DNA from: Siphonodentalium dalli
Lineage: Eukaryota > Mollusca > Scaphopoda > Gadilida > Siphonodentaliidae
Reading direction: 5' to 3'
Assembly (NCBI GenBank): GCA_032622095.1
Contig: CP136064.1
Span: forward strand, 129,757,605-129,821,604
DNA: 64,000 nt
Made by a program: the position numbers and the translations under genes. Of this stretch, positions 12,601-27,400 are shown piece after piece; the stretch's first letter is position 1, and the number at the start of each line of letters is the position of its first letter. The notes under the pieces are model-generated. The model was not told where the DNA came from. It saw only the letters and a list, made by a program, of their open reading frames with translations, and made no database searches.

Positions 12601-15600
12601 TTTAATATTCACATTTAATTGAAAAATCACTTTCTTAAAGTAACTTATGACTGTAAAGCACTCGCTTTTGAAACATTTTATGTCACCCATTTTCGATCTA
12701 ATACGATTGTCTGCGGTTTTTTTATATAAACTATAATATTTTGGATGAAATACCTTCAACTAAGTTCTAGAATGCACGAAAATACCGACTTTCGGAGCAC
12801 ATTTTTGCGAATATTCTATTCTATTAAGCAATATTCCGCTTGGGAGTCTATTCGAATAAGCAATTAAAAAATACAGATGTACTATTAAAATGGTTTTGGA
12901 ATCCGAAATATTATTATAATAAACGAATTATTTGATTAACCGTTATTCGATTAATTGGAATTGACTGTACTTACAATTGTTGTGGTTGTTTTGAAAAAAA
13001 ATTCAAATTATAATGTTCTATTAAAATGAACTGGTATATGATTATGAGAGATAATTGCAGATCGATTGGGGTCGTATTTTTGACTGGCAGAGTAATTAAA
13101 CAAAGTTCATGGAATCCCTTCGGCATTCACACACTTTGTTTAATTACTCTGCCATTCATAATTCAATGACCCCAATCGATCTGCAAGTCATTTCTTAATT
13201 ATATCATCAGAATTTGGGCATAAACATTAAATCACCAAGATTCATGATCTGAAAAAAAGATGAATATACATTTGAACTTGGTAGCCTGTCTCTCATATAG
13301 TAAGTGTCATCAGTACTCAGACCACTACTTTATAAATCAATCATTGAGACAGCTTTATATCACAGCAAACTACCTAATTTATTCACGTCCATTTGTATAT
13401 TATTTATCCAGTCAATGGTTTGATATCATATAATATTTATAAGAGAATATATATGCAATTGAACTAAGAGAACCAAGTGGATAATCAGCGCTGTGATAAT
13501 AGCTATCACACATATAGCATTAGTCTTCTATCTCAAAACAAACAAGGGTGGCGCATCAAAGATGGCTCGGGTAAGTTTTTTTGCCCATAAGAGTGAATCT
13601 GTTCGACCAAGAATCACTAAAAATGGACGAATTAAAGAACTAAATTTTAGAATTAAGGGCCATAACTGAGGTAGCAAAAAAATTGAACAAGCCTGTTTTT
13701 TTTATTGTTGTGAAAGATCCCTATACTCAATGAATGGAATCGGTTGAAGTTTGATCAAGATATCATTCAAGTTTTTGGCACTAACAGTCATAAAATTGCT
13801 AAAAATAAGACAAACTAAGTGCTGTAAATCAGGTAAAATAAATCGGACAAACCTGGTTTTCGAACTCGATCATCATATTGTTGTGGTAGGTTCACATATC
13901 AAATATGAATGTAATCGGTTGACATTTGTTCATTTTTTTGCACTAACTGTCATAAAATTGCTAAAAATAGAAAAACTAATGGCCGTAACTTGGGTAAAAA
14001 TTATCAGACAAATCTGGTTTTCAAACTCGTTTGAGATATTGTTGTGAAAGAGCCATATTTTGAAATTTAAAAAAAACAAGAGGTGTGCACTCGAGTGCTA
14101 GCATACCCCCACCGTGGCAAATTCAACCCGCATTATCTGTAAACCCAACAAAAAAGATTTTTAACTTTAAAGAAGAATTCGGACTAATAATATCGATATG
14201 GTGTCACAAGAAGCTTGTACAGAAAAAACTAGTTTTATCATCTGTAAAGGTGTCTAAAGATAAAGGTGCTGAGATGATCACCAGTTAATACTGATGTCAT
14301 GGGCACTTTATGATGCTGAGATGTCAGTGAGAATAAATCACACCAATAAATTTATCATCTGTAACAGAATGTAAATATAAGGTGCTGAGATAATCATCAG
14401 TGAATACTGCTGTCATGGGCACTTTATGGTGCTGAGATGTCAGTGAGAATAAATCCTTGTTAACTTTGTTACACTTTCAAGCCATTCGTGAAATAAGTTC
14501 AAATAAACTCAACCAAAAAGATTTTTAACTTTACAAGAAGCTTGTACAGAAAATATTATTCAAATCGGTTCATATTTGTTAAAGTTATTAAGTCAGACAA
14601 AATTTTCTAAGTCAAAATAAGTCGAAAATGAGGTGTAATATTACGAAAAACAGTCTGAGCCAATCCCTAGACGCACCATGTTCAGAGGGTATTGTGAGAA
14701 GCTTGTATACCAAAAATTATTGAAATCGGTTCATATTTGTTAAAGTTATTAAGTCGGAAAGAATTTTCTAAGTCAAAATAAGTCGAAAAAGAGGCGTAAC
14801 TTGAAAAAAAAAAGTCGGACCGACCCGCAATTAGCATCATGCGGAGAGACCGTCCTAAGGAGATTGCATACAAAAAATTATTGAAATCAGTTCATAGTTG
14901 TTCGAGTTATGAGGTCGGACGGACGGACGGACGGACAAACGGAAGGAGAAAACGTGACGGACGGACGGACGCAGTCAATCCAGTATACCCCCCATTTTCT
15001 TCGAAAGTGGGGGTATAAAAATGAAACATCAACAATTCAAACTGACAATTAAAACCGAGATTTTAGTTTCAATCCGATACTGACGATGACATCAAAGACC
15101 GATTTCCTGAGCTGGAAATCAAAGTAGTAACCTCATCATCTGGCTCACAGTGTTCTGATGTTATATATTTTGTGCTACCAACTAGAAAATGAATTGAGGG
15201 TAGTTGTCCAGCAGTATGATGTAATTTCATTATGGACTCGATTAAAAGATTTATATGGACTATAAACCACCAAACACAATCAGAAAGCCCTCCTGATTGT
15301 GATTAAAATGATCCAAGTCCCATTCCGATCGCATAATAAATAAGCCGAAAAACTAAAAAATAATACCACCACCGATTTTCAGAGATCTCCATGACTAGAC
15401 TGCGATGACATCAAAATAGTCTAGCAAATTAAAAACAAAATTCAGAGCCAGAGTGTATTATGCAGACTACGATTACGTAATTGTAGTCAGCCGATACTAA
15501 ATTGCAGAATCAATTTGTGAGCGCGCAGTGTATAGATAACGTTGTAATGCGATGTGTTATGTAATTAATCAAGATAGTGTGGTTATATTCGGTCATTCTC

Positions 15601-18600
15601 GTATAGCAGACTATATTTTTGTGAATAATGTAGTTAATATCACCTGGGATGGTTGTTTTTGCAGCCATTAATAACATCACCCGCCGCGTGTTTGGTGTGT
15701 TGAATGGATGTTACTAATGCTTTGTTAGTCTCTTTATCACGAATTGTCATCACTCGGCGACAATTCATCGGATTCAATCGCGAAACCGTTGCACTATGAA
15801 ATGGTACCCAAAGTGAGTGCATGGTTGGGCGATCGCATCAACTTTGTCATAAGAAGCGCCCAAATGTTATAAAACACTGGGCGGAATAATGTTAACTATA
15901 TAATTAGGTGTTTCATTCGTTGTTTTTGTGTAAGTTATTTCCAAATGCTCAGTCATCAAATGCCACCATGCCACATACACATAACCCATTATGTAATACC
16001 TTGAAAAAGACAACAAAGTTAATAATTTGATAACACTCTTTATTGTCTCCCACTTTTTGGTCGATGGAAGATTAGACGCTCTTTATATTCAAACTAGCAG
16101 GTGGACCCAACTTCGTCCGGGCTGTTTCCCCTCTGCTTTTCGGCGAATTGACCTTGAATTGTCCATTTTGAAGGTCAAGGTCAGGTGGGGTCACGATTTG
16201 ACCCGTCGAAACACTGCCCGGACAAAAGTACCCGACAAAAGTACCCGTCGAAATCCATCAGGTTTTACCCGCTTTGACCTCGAATTGATCATTTTGAAGG
16301 TCAAGGTCAGGTCGGGGACACGATTTGACCCGTAGCAGGTGGACCCGACTTCGTCCGGGCTGTTTCCCCTCTGCTTTTCGGCGAATTGACCTTGAATTGT
16401 CCATTTTGAAGGTCAAGGTAAGGTGGGGTCACGATTTGAATCGTCCAAAACACTGCCCGGACAAAAGTACCCGACAAAAGTACCCGTCGAAATCCAATCG
16501 GTTTTACCCGATTTGACCTCGAATTGATCATTTTGAAGGTCAAGGTCAGGTTGGGGTCACGACTCGAACCGTCCAAAACACCCAGTGGACAAAAGTAACA
16601 CTGGGTATCAAATTTCATCAAAATCCCATCAAAATTCGCGATTTGACCTTGAATTGACCCGATTTCAAGGTCAAGGTCACGTCGCACGGGCAAACGAATA
16701 GGCTTACGACACTCCCCATACGAAAGTATCCCCAGACACTAATCTTCATCGAAATCCCGTGATACTCGGGCGTTCAACCTTGAAATGACCCAATTTCAAG
16801 GTCAAGGTCGCGTCGCACGGGCAAATTAACAGGCCCATGCCACTCCACGGCCGAAAGTACCCCCCCATACCAAGTTTCATCGAAATCGGTTTGGTCGTTT
16901 TCGAGTCCATCGCGAACAGAAAGACAGACACACACACAGATCTTCCAAAATATATAATAGACTAGCCGATGAGCCCGACGTTGTCCGGGCTATTCAAAAA
17001 CCAAATTTCAAGTCGATAGCTCTACCCAGCCCGACGTTGTCCGGGCTATTCAAAAACCAAATTTCAAGTCGATAGCTCCACCCGTTTCCGAGATCTCGTC
17101 TGCGCATGCGCGAAGCTGGCGTCGCACGGGCACGGCGACCCGATAAAATTTGTATCCGGGGCAAGATACATTCACATACCAAATTTCAAGTCGATAGTTC
17201 CACCCGTTTCCGATATCTCGTCTGCGCATGCGCGAAGCTGGCGTCACACGGGCTCGGCGACCCGATAAAATTCGTATTCGGGGCAAGATACATTCACATA
17301 CCAAATTTCAAGTCGATAGCTCCACCCGTTTCCGAGATCTCATCTGCGCATGCGCTGGACGGGCGTCGCACGGGCTCGCCAATACGACAACGACCACCGC
17401 CTGGTCAAACTACACACACGTACCAAGTTTCGTCCCGATCGGTCGAGAATCGTAGATTTGTATTAATGACAGACAGACAAACAAACAGACAGACAGAGGT
17501 CTTCAAAATATATATGAGACTAGCAGGTTAGCCCGCCACTGGCGGCGTTCGTCAGAAACATGACAATTTTAAATTTTTTTAATATTTTAATTTAATTTTT
17601 TGTTTTTTACCCGATTTGACCTTGAATTCAGTGGAATTGATCATTTTCAAGGTCAATGTCAGGTCGGGGTCACAATTTAACCAGTCCAAGACACTTCCTG
17701 TAGGTAGCAAGTTTGAGCTCAATCAATATATATCATTTGTGGGTACCCGTTTCAAGGTGAAGATCACCTAGGGCGGAAAAACTTACCCGATCCGCGTTCT
17801 TAGGAAGCCCCAAGTACGTAAGAATCACACAACACGCTCATGTCTATACACGCCCAGACCTAGACGATGAAAAACTTCCCCGTTCCTAGGAACGACAGAC
17901 TTTTTAATCAAGAGAAATTATGATACCCGTCCCTAAAAGAGGTATGATTTTTTTTAACCTGCCCGTGGCCATTGAGCAGCCCCTGACAGAGGTTGTCCAC
18001 CCTTACGAGATGGTCAATAGACCCTGCAAAGAGCGGACAGTCAATTAATCCCGTCGTGAACCCCATCACCAACGCGACGTAATTTTGTTTGGTATCATGT
18101 GTTGCGTTCTAAAAATAGGTCGATTACAGTGGATTCGTAAATGACGAAATATGAGTGCGACAGAGAATATTGTTTGATCTAAAGCAACTCGAACGAATGG
18201 CAGTCTTGCTATTCACAAAGAATTGTAAATGAACTGCGTCTGATCCAATTGTAAAAGTATTATGACTTCCAATAAATCTCTCCGCATAGGAAAGCACTCA
18301 AAAGTATTGTTCCCGTATATCTCTCTGCATTTCGATGCTAAGTTTCGAGCGATAACGTTGCCTTGAATTGTAAACAAACGCTCTTTTATAGCGACGCGTC
18401 ATATACAAACGCTCATTAAATTATCACTTGATTAACCACCTCAGTGCCGTTTTTTGTGACTGAGAGTGGAGAACGGGTGCTCTGAGCTTCTCCAAAACGC
18501 CGCGACGACGATTCCCGTGGGTTTTTACCCTTAGATGGGAAGTTTGAACTCAATCCGCGCAGCCGTTTTGGATTCTATAAAGTACACATATACACACATA

Positions 18601-21381
18601 TATACGGAAGTCTCAAAATATATAGGAGATGTCACAATACCACATATAAAATTACCCATGATACCTCGAAACTGATACAACGTTCATAATTGAGAACTCT
18701 CTTTATTGTCTACTGCATTTGGGGGACAAAAGGCCTTGTGGGAGGAAACAGAAGAGGAAGAATATGACGAATATAAGCCGTCACCAACAGTTTTTGAATC
18801 ACACACCATTGGTTTTTAATTGCACTCCTCCAGCGCACAATGGTATGACAATATTCAAGTCGAATAAATTAGCTTCCAAAATGTGTACCATAAAAAGAAA
18901 AAGAAGCGAGAATTCCCAACTTTTATTTCTTGCTCAATTTCATTTCGCATGATATTCCGCACATTGCATTTCCGCATAAATTATCACATTTCACTCCACT
19001 TTTATCATTTCAAAGTACACTTTAGTCATCATTATTCGTTATACAATTTAATATTCCAGCAAATTGATTTCATAATCAGCACATTCAATCAATTTTTATT
19101 TAAGGACTATCACCATTTATTTATCGTATAAAGCCATTTAATCAGCAATATTGCGATATTTCAAATGTAATTATCAACTTGTTGCGCGATTGGCCAAATT
19201 ATTTTAAGCTCCGCCCACGACGGTCACCGTTTAGGAAAACAGGTGATACTTGCCAAAAAATAGTCATGTGACCACGCCGATCAGCTCATCAGTCATGTGA
19301 CTTACCCCAGTAAAATCTTCAGAAATTCCACAATTTTTTTTTATATCAATATAATAAAAATATTTTCTGCTCAATTTTGAGTTTTCTTGGCGAAATTGGT
19401 CCTTTAGACATATATAATTAGTATTAAGAAGAGAATTTTTTTTTTGGACAAAATAATTCCTTAAACAAGACGAGAGGCCGATCACGATCGGCAGATGTTT
19501 AACCCATACCTTGGCGATAACGATTAGCTATTTTCATAAATCCTTACACCAACCTTTTCAACAATTCACCTTACTATTAAAGCTACTCGATCTGATTAAG
19601 CACCCCTCAGTTACTATTTATTTGGCTTCGGGGGTAAAAAATATTTTATTCAAATCGAGGAACCCATTCCTCAAAGCTCAGAGTAAGCAGATATCAATTT
19701 TTCAAATCTATTATCTTTAACCACCTGGAATATTTAGTGGCCATATGAAAGTCGAAGAAGATGGATAACTCTAAAATCAAGTGGCTTTTTTGTGTCAGAT
19801 ATATGACAAAGCAGCAAAATTTCATTGTACAAAATGTTGATAAATAACAGATTTTGGGCAATTTTATACTATAGTGGACTGTGGTTAGCATTATTTTTGG
19901 GCAATTAATCGATTCTGATAACAGAAGCGGAATTTCAAAAAAACTGTTGTTGTTGGAATCTGATGATATAGGGACCATCAAATCGGATTGAGTACCTTTA
20001 AGTTCACAAGTGGCATAAGACTTATTGGGCACCTTCCATATGAACATGGATATGGCATTTGATTCCAAACCTATTAAGTCAGTTGAAAATAGATATATAG
20101 TCTTATAGAGCTCAGTCCATAGTCAGGCAGAAGAACCATACATAACAGTTCAAATTTAGTAAAATATGATTGATAATGATTGGATATAACATACGGTACT
20201 TTAATGCAGAATTATGAGATAACTAGAGGTGGGATATGAGATTGAAGATATTAGATTTATTACATTGGATAGCCTACTGTATGTCTATGGAATGGGTGGG
20301 TTAATTTTGTTAATATTTTAAAGCAATTAAACCAAATGACCCTCTCTATACAGGTTAGGGGTGTGTTATCATAAACTATGACTTGAAATATAATATAATC
20401 AATGACAAATATTTGAGTTATTAAATGAGATAGCAAGGGGTTGATCTTAATCACACTAATGAACTGATCAAAATAGTCTATAAATGCATGTATATTGATT
20501 TAGAAGCCCACACAATAAGTCAGTCTCAAGAATACAAGCAACATTATTATTATCCTGCACCCCAAATGCAATAGAGGGAATTTCAAAATAAGACATTTCC
20601 TCTAATGTTTTTAGAAATCCTTACTGAACCTGGCTCAAAGTGAAAGATATAATATAATATCTGCCTATCAGATATCATGTGTCTATGGAATGGGTTAATT
20701 TTAATCCCAAAATCCGTGCAAGACCAGAGAGCTATGTTGGAGTTGATAAATCCTGAGAAGTCACTGTCCACACACTATGGAAATGCAATAAACAACAGAT
20801 AGCTATTAAAGTGCAGCAGTGAATATCAGATTTCATTACCGGGAATCAATAATAGAGATTATCTCTAGTCTCTCTTACTGATACCAATTGTAAGCTGCTA
20901 CATTGTAAGCAAATCTCAAATCTGTTCAATTCTTAGTTAAAAGGGGCCATAATTCTGGTATAAAAAACAGGATCTGACCCATATTCAAACTTGATCTGTA
21001 TTTTGAGTTGATAAACTCGCTTACCAAATTTGGTTCTTATCAGTTGAAAAATGGTTGATTTATCAAAATATGCAGAAATTCTATGTCAAAGGGCCATAAC
21101 TCCATTAAAAAATATCAGATCAAACCCATATTCGAACTCGATATGTATTTTGGGCTGAGAAACTCGCATACCAGATTTGGTACCGGTCAAATAATTTTGT
21201 TTTGAGTTATGGCAGCATGCATGAATTTTAAGTCGAAAAAGGGCCATAACTCCGTAAAAAAAATTCGGATCAAACCCATATTCGAACTCGATCTGTATTT
21301 GGTGTTGAGAAATTCATATACAAAATTTGGTTCCGATCAGATAGAAAATATTTCAGTTATCGCACCATGCGTAAAGTGTCT

Positions 21382-21423
<42 letters not shown>

Positions 21424-24400
21424 GGACAGACGGACGGACGGACGGACTAACAATGAGTGGTCAATCCGGACAACGACACTATGTTTACCATACTATGGTA
21501 TGGGTAAACATAAAAAGGCAGTGTAGAATGTCTGAGAAATATCTGAATTTTAAGTATGTCAAGCTCAATATTTTCAGAAATCACAAACAATAGAACATAA
21601 GACATAACTTACAGCTTGGAATTTGACATGCAGACATAGTGACCTCTTTTTGAGACCAGCCGTCCCAGACATGAATGTCCTCCTCATACTTCCGACCCGT
21701 CGTAGAGAAGTTGACGATCCTTCGAGTCCAGCAATAGAACCACTCACCACACCAGCGACAGATGACTTTATACTGCTGAATAACTCACTGATGTAAGATC
21801 TGCAAAAAAGAGATATGATGACCGATGAGATAATGCCCAAAGGTTTGCTGCATGAAGGAATCGCTGAGTGAAATAGAGTGTTATCGAGATTGATAGCTAC
21901 CATCAGCTATTATAGGTCTATTCGATATATCTGTTGAGACAGTGACAAAAAACCTCTTAGAATATGTGCAGTCAGGAATTTGAAAATATAAGGCAAACTG
22001 GATGAGGCACTGTGTAGTAACTGCTACATCGGAAGTCATTCTATTGCCGATTTTGTTATGGTTCAGAATGATTTATTTTTATTTTTTGGTGTACTAGTAC
22101 TGGAACCGTGACATCAGAAAAAAATCATGAATAAGAGCATCACAAGAGCATGGCAAAATACGCCAGTGGTAATTTCAACAATGACCCATAACTCATGTGA
22201 GGGGATAATTTCATGTGTTACAGTCAATGGAGCGATTAGGAATGTGGAAAGTTGAACCGTCTAAGTAATACTATATATCAACATGAAGAGATATATATAT
22301 AAAGTAAAATCCAAGATGGCCACTGGCGGCCACGTTTCCCCAATTCAATTTTGAATTTGAATTTCCCCAATTCAAAAACATTTGATAGCTCCCATCTAGT
22401 AGATCAATATCAATATCAATATGAAGTTTGGGGTATGATCGTATGAGGGAAGTGGACTGTAGGGTGTGCTAAAGGAATTAGTCATGCAATGAGTAAAATC
22501 CAAAATGGCTGTCGGTGGCATGTTTTTTAACGAAATTCTGAAAAATTAGATTACTCCCAGCTTGTGGACATGTGAAGTTTAGTGACGATCGGAAAAGTAG
22601 GATGTCCTCTGTAGGGAGTACCAATGGATTTAGTCATACAAAAGAGTAAAACACAAGAAATCCAAAAATCCATGTTTTTTTTTTTTTAATTCCCAAAATG
22701 ACTCGTTCCCATCTACATGTCATGTTAACATCCATGACAAATTTCATGATGATCCAACCAAAGGTACGACCTGTAGCCTGTGCCCAAGTATTTAACCATG
22801 CAAAGAGTAAAATCCAAGATGGCTGCCAGTGGCCATGTTTTATGGCCGAATGACTCCAAAATGACATGTTCCCATCTACATGTCAATATTAACATCCACG
22901 ACAAAGTTCATGATGTTCAGAAGAACACTCTGGTCTGCAGCCCGTGCTAATGGATTGAATTTTGAAATCCAAGATCTGCAATGGTCATGTTTTTTGGTCG
23001 AATGACCCCAAAATTACTATTTCCAGTCTACATGTCAATATCAACAGCCATGACAAATTTCATAATGATCCAACCAAAGGTACGACTTGTAGCCCATGCC
23101 AAATGATTTAGTCATGCAGAGAGTAAAATCCAAGATGGCAACCAGCTAAAGGTACAACCTGTGGCCCATGCTAATCGATCTTGTTGACAGACGTCTCCAC
23201 GCACACACGGACGATGGATACCAACCCATGGCAATAGCTCAAATTTTTCAAGTAAAGTTGAGCTAAAAATGGGCAGCCATTTTGAATCTGTCGACCATTA
23301 AGATTGGTTTGTCGGACAAAATGTTTCACACAGACCGTCCATGCCAATTTCACAAAGTGAACGATTCTGTCATTATTTAACATACAAGGCATATCTATAA
23401 GAAGGCATTGTCACTCATGGAATGATGAAAAGTGGTGTAAATATCAACTTAATGCATAATTTGTTGTGTTTACTGGGTTATTTTCACATCATGGTCAGTT
23501 TGCACCAATTATCCTACCAAAAATTAGTCATAGTATTTCCCGTATAGAACTGATTAAATAGGGAGAGAACCGACTCGATTGAGAGAGAACGCACAAATAC
23601 TAGTACATCAAAATTTGCGGCTTTCATCATCATTATGACTCATACAATGGAATTCTCATTATTATCACATTCTTTGGGACAACAAATTGTAAGATGTATG
23701 GAAAAATTGATCAAATTATCACTTAGATGGCTCAAAAATTGAGTTTTACCTGTCAAAAGTTTATTATCAATCAGTTAAAATAGTAAAAAAAAACATTCAT
23801 GAACCATCACAGACCGGCAACAGAATGACTTCCGATGTAATATTTCCTACACCATGGGATGAGGGAGGGAATATATAGATAATTTTTATGGAATTAAATC
23901 CTACAACATTCCAACCAATTTATATAATCTATCCTCCAGTGCACTTGAGTCATTCCAACCAATAGGAGAGGTGCCAGAGAACACAATACTTTTATTTATT
24001 TGGCCTTAGATACAATAATCAATCATGTATTTTGCAGTTTTAAACCAATAAACAACCTGCAGTTGAGTTGACAAACTATGAGAATATCTAAATGTTCAAG
24101 GGCTGTACAGTGTACAATTCAAACTACATGTGGGCAATTCCATGCAGAACTGGACAAACCACAAAATTTCAAATTCATTCTCATATCATGTAATCTTCTT
24201 CGTTGTATAGGGAAATTACTGTAATCTCATGACATATAATGGACTTAAGCTTGGTTTGAGGCTGAACAAATTCTTGCCTCTCAGTAAATGGTGGTGAAAA
24301 ATTCCCAGATTTTCCCCTATTATCTTATCATTTAAGAAGCAGTGAACTTATTCCATTTTATAATTTTGACCGATGAATTGTTACCAAATCACTCGACACT

Positions 24401-27400
24401 GTCAGCAGATGTGATATTCGAAAGGGCCAGTTGATAAGATAGACACAACCTAGCAGCATGACCGTTTGAAAATTGTCTATTTTTATGTAACGTCACTCAC
24501 ATATTGCATCTATTTTCTCCTGCCTGGAGAGGATTTTAAAGATAAACCATCACCCATCTAATAAAACCATGTCCTTGTAATGCAGAATAGCACATATGGC
24601 TCGAATTATCAGATCGATCAATATAACTTTCAGTCTGTGGCTTCAAAGTGTGTGTAACGTCAGTCACGCGTAATGTCAGTCACGTGGGTGTAACGTTAGT
24701 CACAATGGAAAATGGCATGGGCATATAAATTATTGCAAGCATCAGGCATCTTTTGAAATGATAATGCATTTGCATCGGGTTAACCATGTTGTGTTTGATG
24801 ATTTGACGAAGGTATACACTGATTATACTCTGGCAAAATGCACATTAATGTTGGGTGCCATTATAATTCGCCAGAGAATGGTCAACATATACACATTCCC
24901 CAAATCATCAAAAAAAACACAATTAACCCTTAATTTCTTCAAAAGTTAAAATGAATGTACCATGTTTCCATTATCGCTCCCACGTAGGTGTAGATTTTTA
25001 AAAGGGTACTTTTGTGGCAATGGTCTTTTATTACTTCTGATTCAATTATGGATGTAATATATCACATAGTACAGTGCTACTAATATAGATAGGGAAATAT
25101 GGTGCCTATATTAACCCTTTGAAATGGGATACTCGCTGAGAAGTAGTCATCTGAACATCCCTATGGGAATGGCCTGTGATTCCTGGATGAGACCAGATTA
25201 TACCCACACACTGTTCAGTTTAATTACTGGTATATATTAGTGGCAACATAATAGTGAGGCGCCCAATGTCAGTACATAGCAACTTAATAGGGGTACAGGA
25301 TGTTTTGAACCATAGTCGTTTCGTACCATCTGGTCAGTTCGTACCATATGTTTTGGTCACAACATATTAATAAACCGTATTTTATATATATGGGAAAGTA
25401 AAATGGACTATTTTCTCGAAAATAAAAACTTATATCACACAATAATAATGCATGTTATGGAATGCAGCGAAAAATCTTATGAGATGTGTTTACTGAGCTA
25501 ATACTAATTGTGCTGATAAGAAAAGTTGCTTTACAATTGCCAACAGTTTGTTTTCCTATGTACATGGTATGAAACGATCAAACAATCTGGTACAAGATAA
25601 AAAAATGTTGAATGAAAGACCAGATGGTTACAGAGTGTCCGGGTAAGAAACGACCATGTTACGAAATGTCTAGAATCCATTATTAATAGCGAGGTGCCCA
25701 ATGTCATTTTCAATGTCAGAAACTGATTTAGCATGTTGAAAAACTCCCAATGAAACTTGTTTGTTACTGACAAGATATATACTGACGAGATATAATTGCC
25801 AATGCACAGGTTTTTTCACCAAACATCACATTCAGATGATTCTGAACTTTTAAAGACATAGACCACTGACAATCACCACAATATCGAGCTTGATGCGTTT
25901 TGTGACAAAGTGCGACATTTGGTGAAGAAGATTGGGAGCGTTTTTCTGCTTCCGTCCACAATATCTCGTTAAATTAATGGAAATTTGTTTGGGGGAGGGG
26001 GGCTTTATTTCACATACTGAATCCATTTTGGCAGTGAAACTGATAATTAGATTTTACAAACAAAAAAACAAGTTGCTGTGTTAGTTTGAAACATGTAATT
26101 ATTAAACTTCCACAAATTGTGGTTCTTATACTGATTATGGTCTGAATTTCTGAATGCATCCAACTCAAATGTCATCACAGTTTATAGCCTAATGATCCTA
26201 CATAGCTAACTTGAACAAACCAAAGTAGTAGTAGCACAAGTAACAATTTACCTTTGTCTAGTATCAAAATGATGTGTTTGGTCATTTTATAGGACAATTA
26301 TAATCTAAGGCATCATATAGAATGTATATAATACCACTTGTAGATATTTCAAATTTTTGTGAAATACGTAACGTCAGTCACAGACAAAACAGGTTGGCAA
26401 TATTAAATGGGTGCATCAATTGGCAAATACTTTATGCTCTATTGAAGAGTATCCCTATATCAATTATGGGGAATAAAATCTAATTCCAGAATGCCTGCAG
26501 TTTTGGAGAAAAGTAATCTGTATGCAGGTGCTCAAAATATGTGTCCTTTTTGTGTAACGTCAGTCACGACGTTATTTTCCCACATCTTCAATTTATCATG
26601 AAGGAAACTAGCACATTGGTATTATCACATTGAAGCATCACCAAGGAACTAACTTTATGACAATTTGACATGTATGAAGGAGATATTGTTTCAGTTTTAT
26701 AGGCAAATGAAGGAATTGAAAATTCATGTCGTAACGTCAGTCATGCGTGGAATTGCCCATGTACACTTTTCAACAATAATAAATCTTCAGCTTGAGAGGA
26801 ACTTACTTCTTAGAATCTTGAAGCACGGCTGTTGTAAGCTTGGTTACAGGATTGTCTCTGCATACTTTCAGCCAACCGGAAGCATTGTACTGGATGGGAT
26901 TGGTACCCTGGAAGTGATTCAAGGTGAACAATTTCCCAAGTGATCCTTTCCGCAGCAAACTGTCCTCTGAAGTAGAACAGGTTTGTTTAAGCTCTTGGCT
27001 GCTGTACGCCATACTGAGTACAGACAAAATAATGACACGCTGTGTGCTATACATCGCTACTGAGTCGGACAAAAATGTCACACTGTGTGCTATACGTCCG
27101 TACTGATCACTAGCATAACTGGAAATCAGAGACTGAGGCATAAGAACCATTGGATCTTGAAGTTTGAAATAGTGTTTGATGTTCCATGATTGTGAATGAT
27201 AATAGCCCTTCAACGGAGTCCATTGTCAGGTTTTCGTGATATTCCCAATTATGTTTTTCCACTGAAAAATCGCCAAAATGTTGGTCCAGCACATGTCGTC
27301 ACATCAATTGCAGTGAAAAGATTTATAATCCAATCCAGATCTATCTGTGGAGATCTTTGACAAAAACGTAATTATGATATCCATATTGACATTCAAACTC

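Larger units (their letters stand above)
11118..12969. mobile_element. Possible TA-flanked (mariner-like) element, 1.85 kb
   Basis: TACAGTCGATT at 11118 faces AATTGACTGTA ending at 12969. The first 16 bases inside the TA agree at 11 positions. ATTCGA/GATTA words recur near both ends. The inside includes a 102-codon frame (11739-12047) with no recognised homology. The imperfect ends make this a tentative call. Confidence 0.4.

Noticed and set aside
6808-17400. Regularly spaced repeats that might suggest a CRISPR array
   Set aside because: The units are directly tandem without unique spacers, and the genome is clearly animal.
16307-17531. Frames of 128 and 141 codons
   Set aside because: They run through tandem units of family F; the repeated peptide segments copy the DNA period and no domain is visible.
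19183-19215. CCAAT plus GC-box-like pair suggesting an internal promoter
   Set aside because: No reading frame, initiator or conserved exon follows; two short words are expected by chance.
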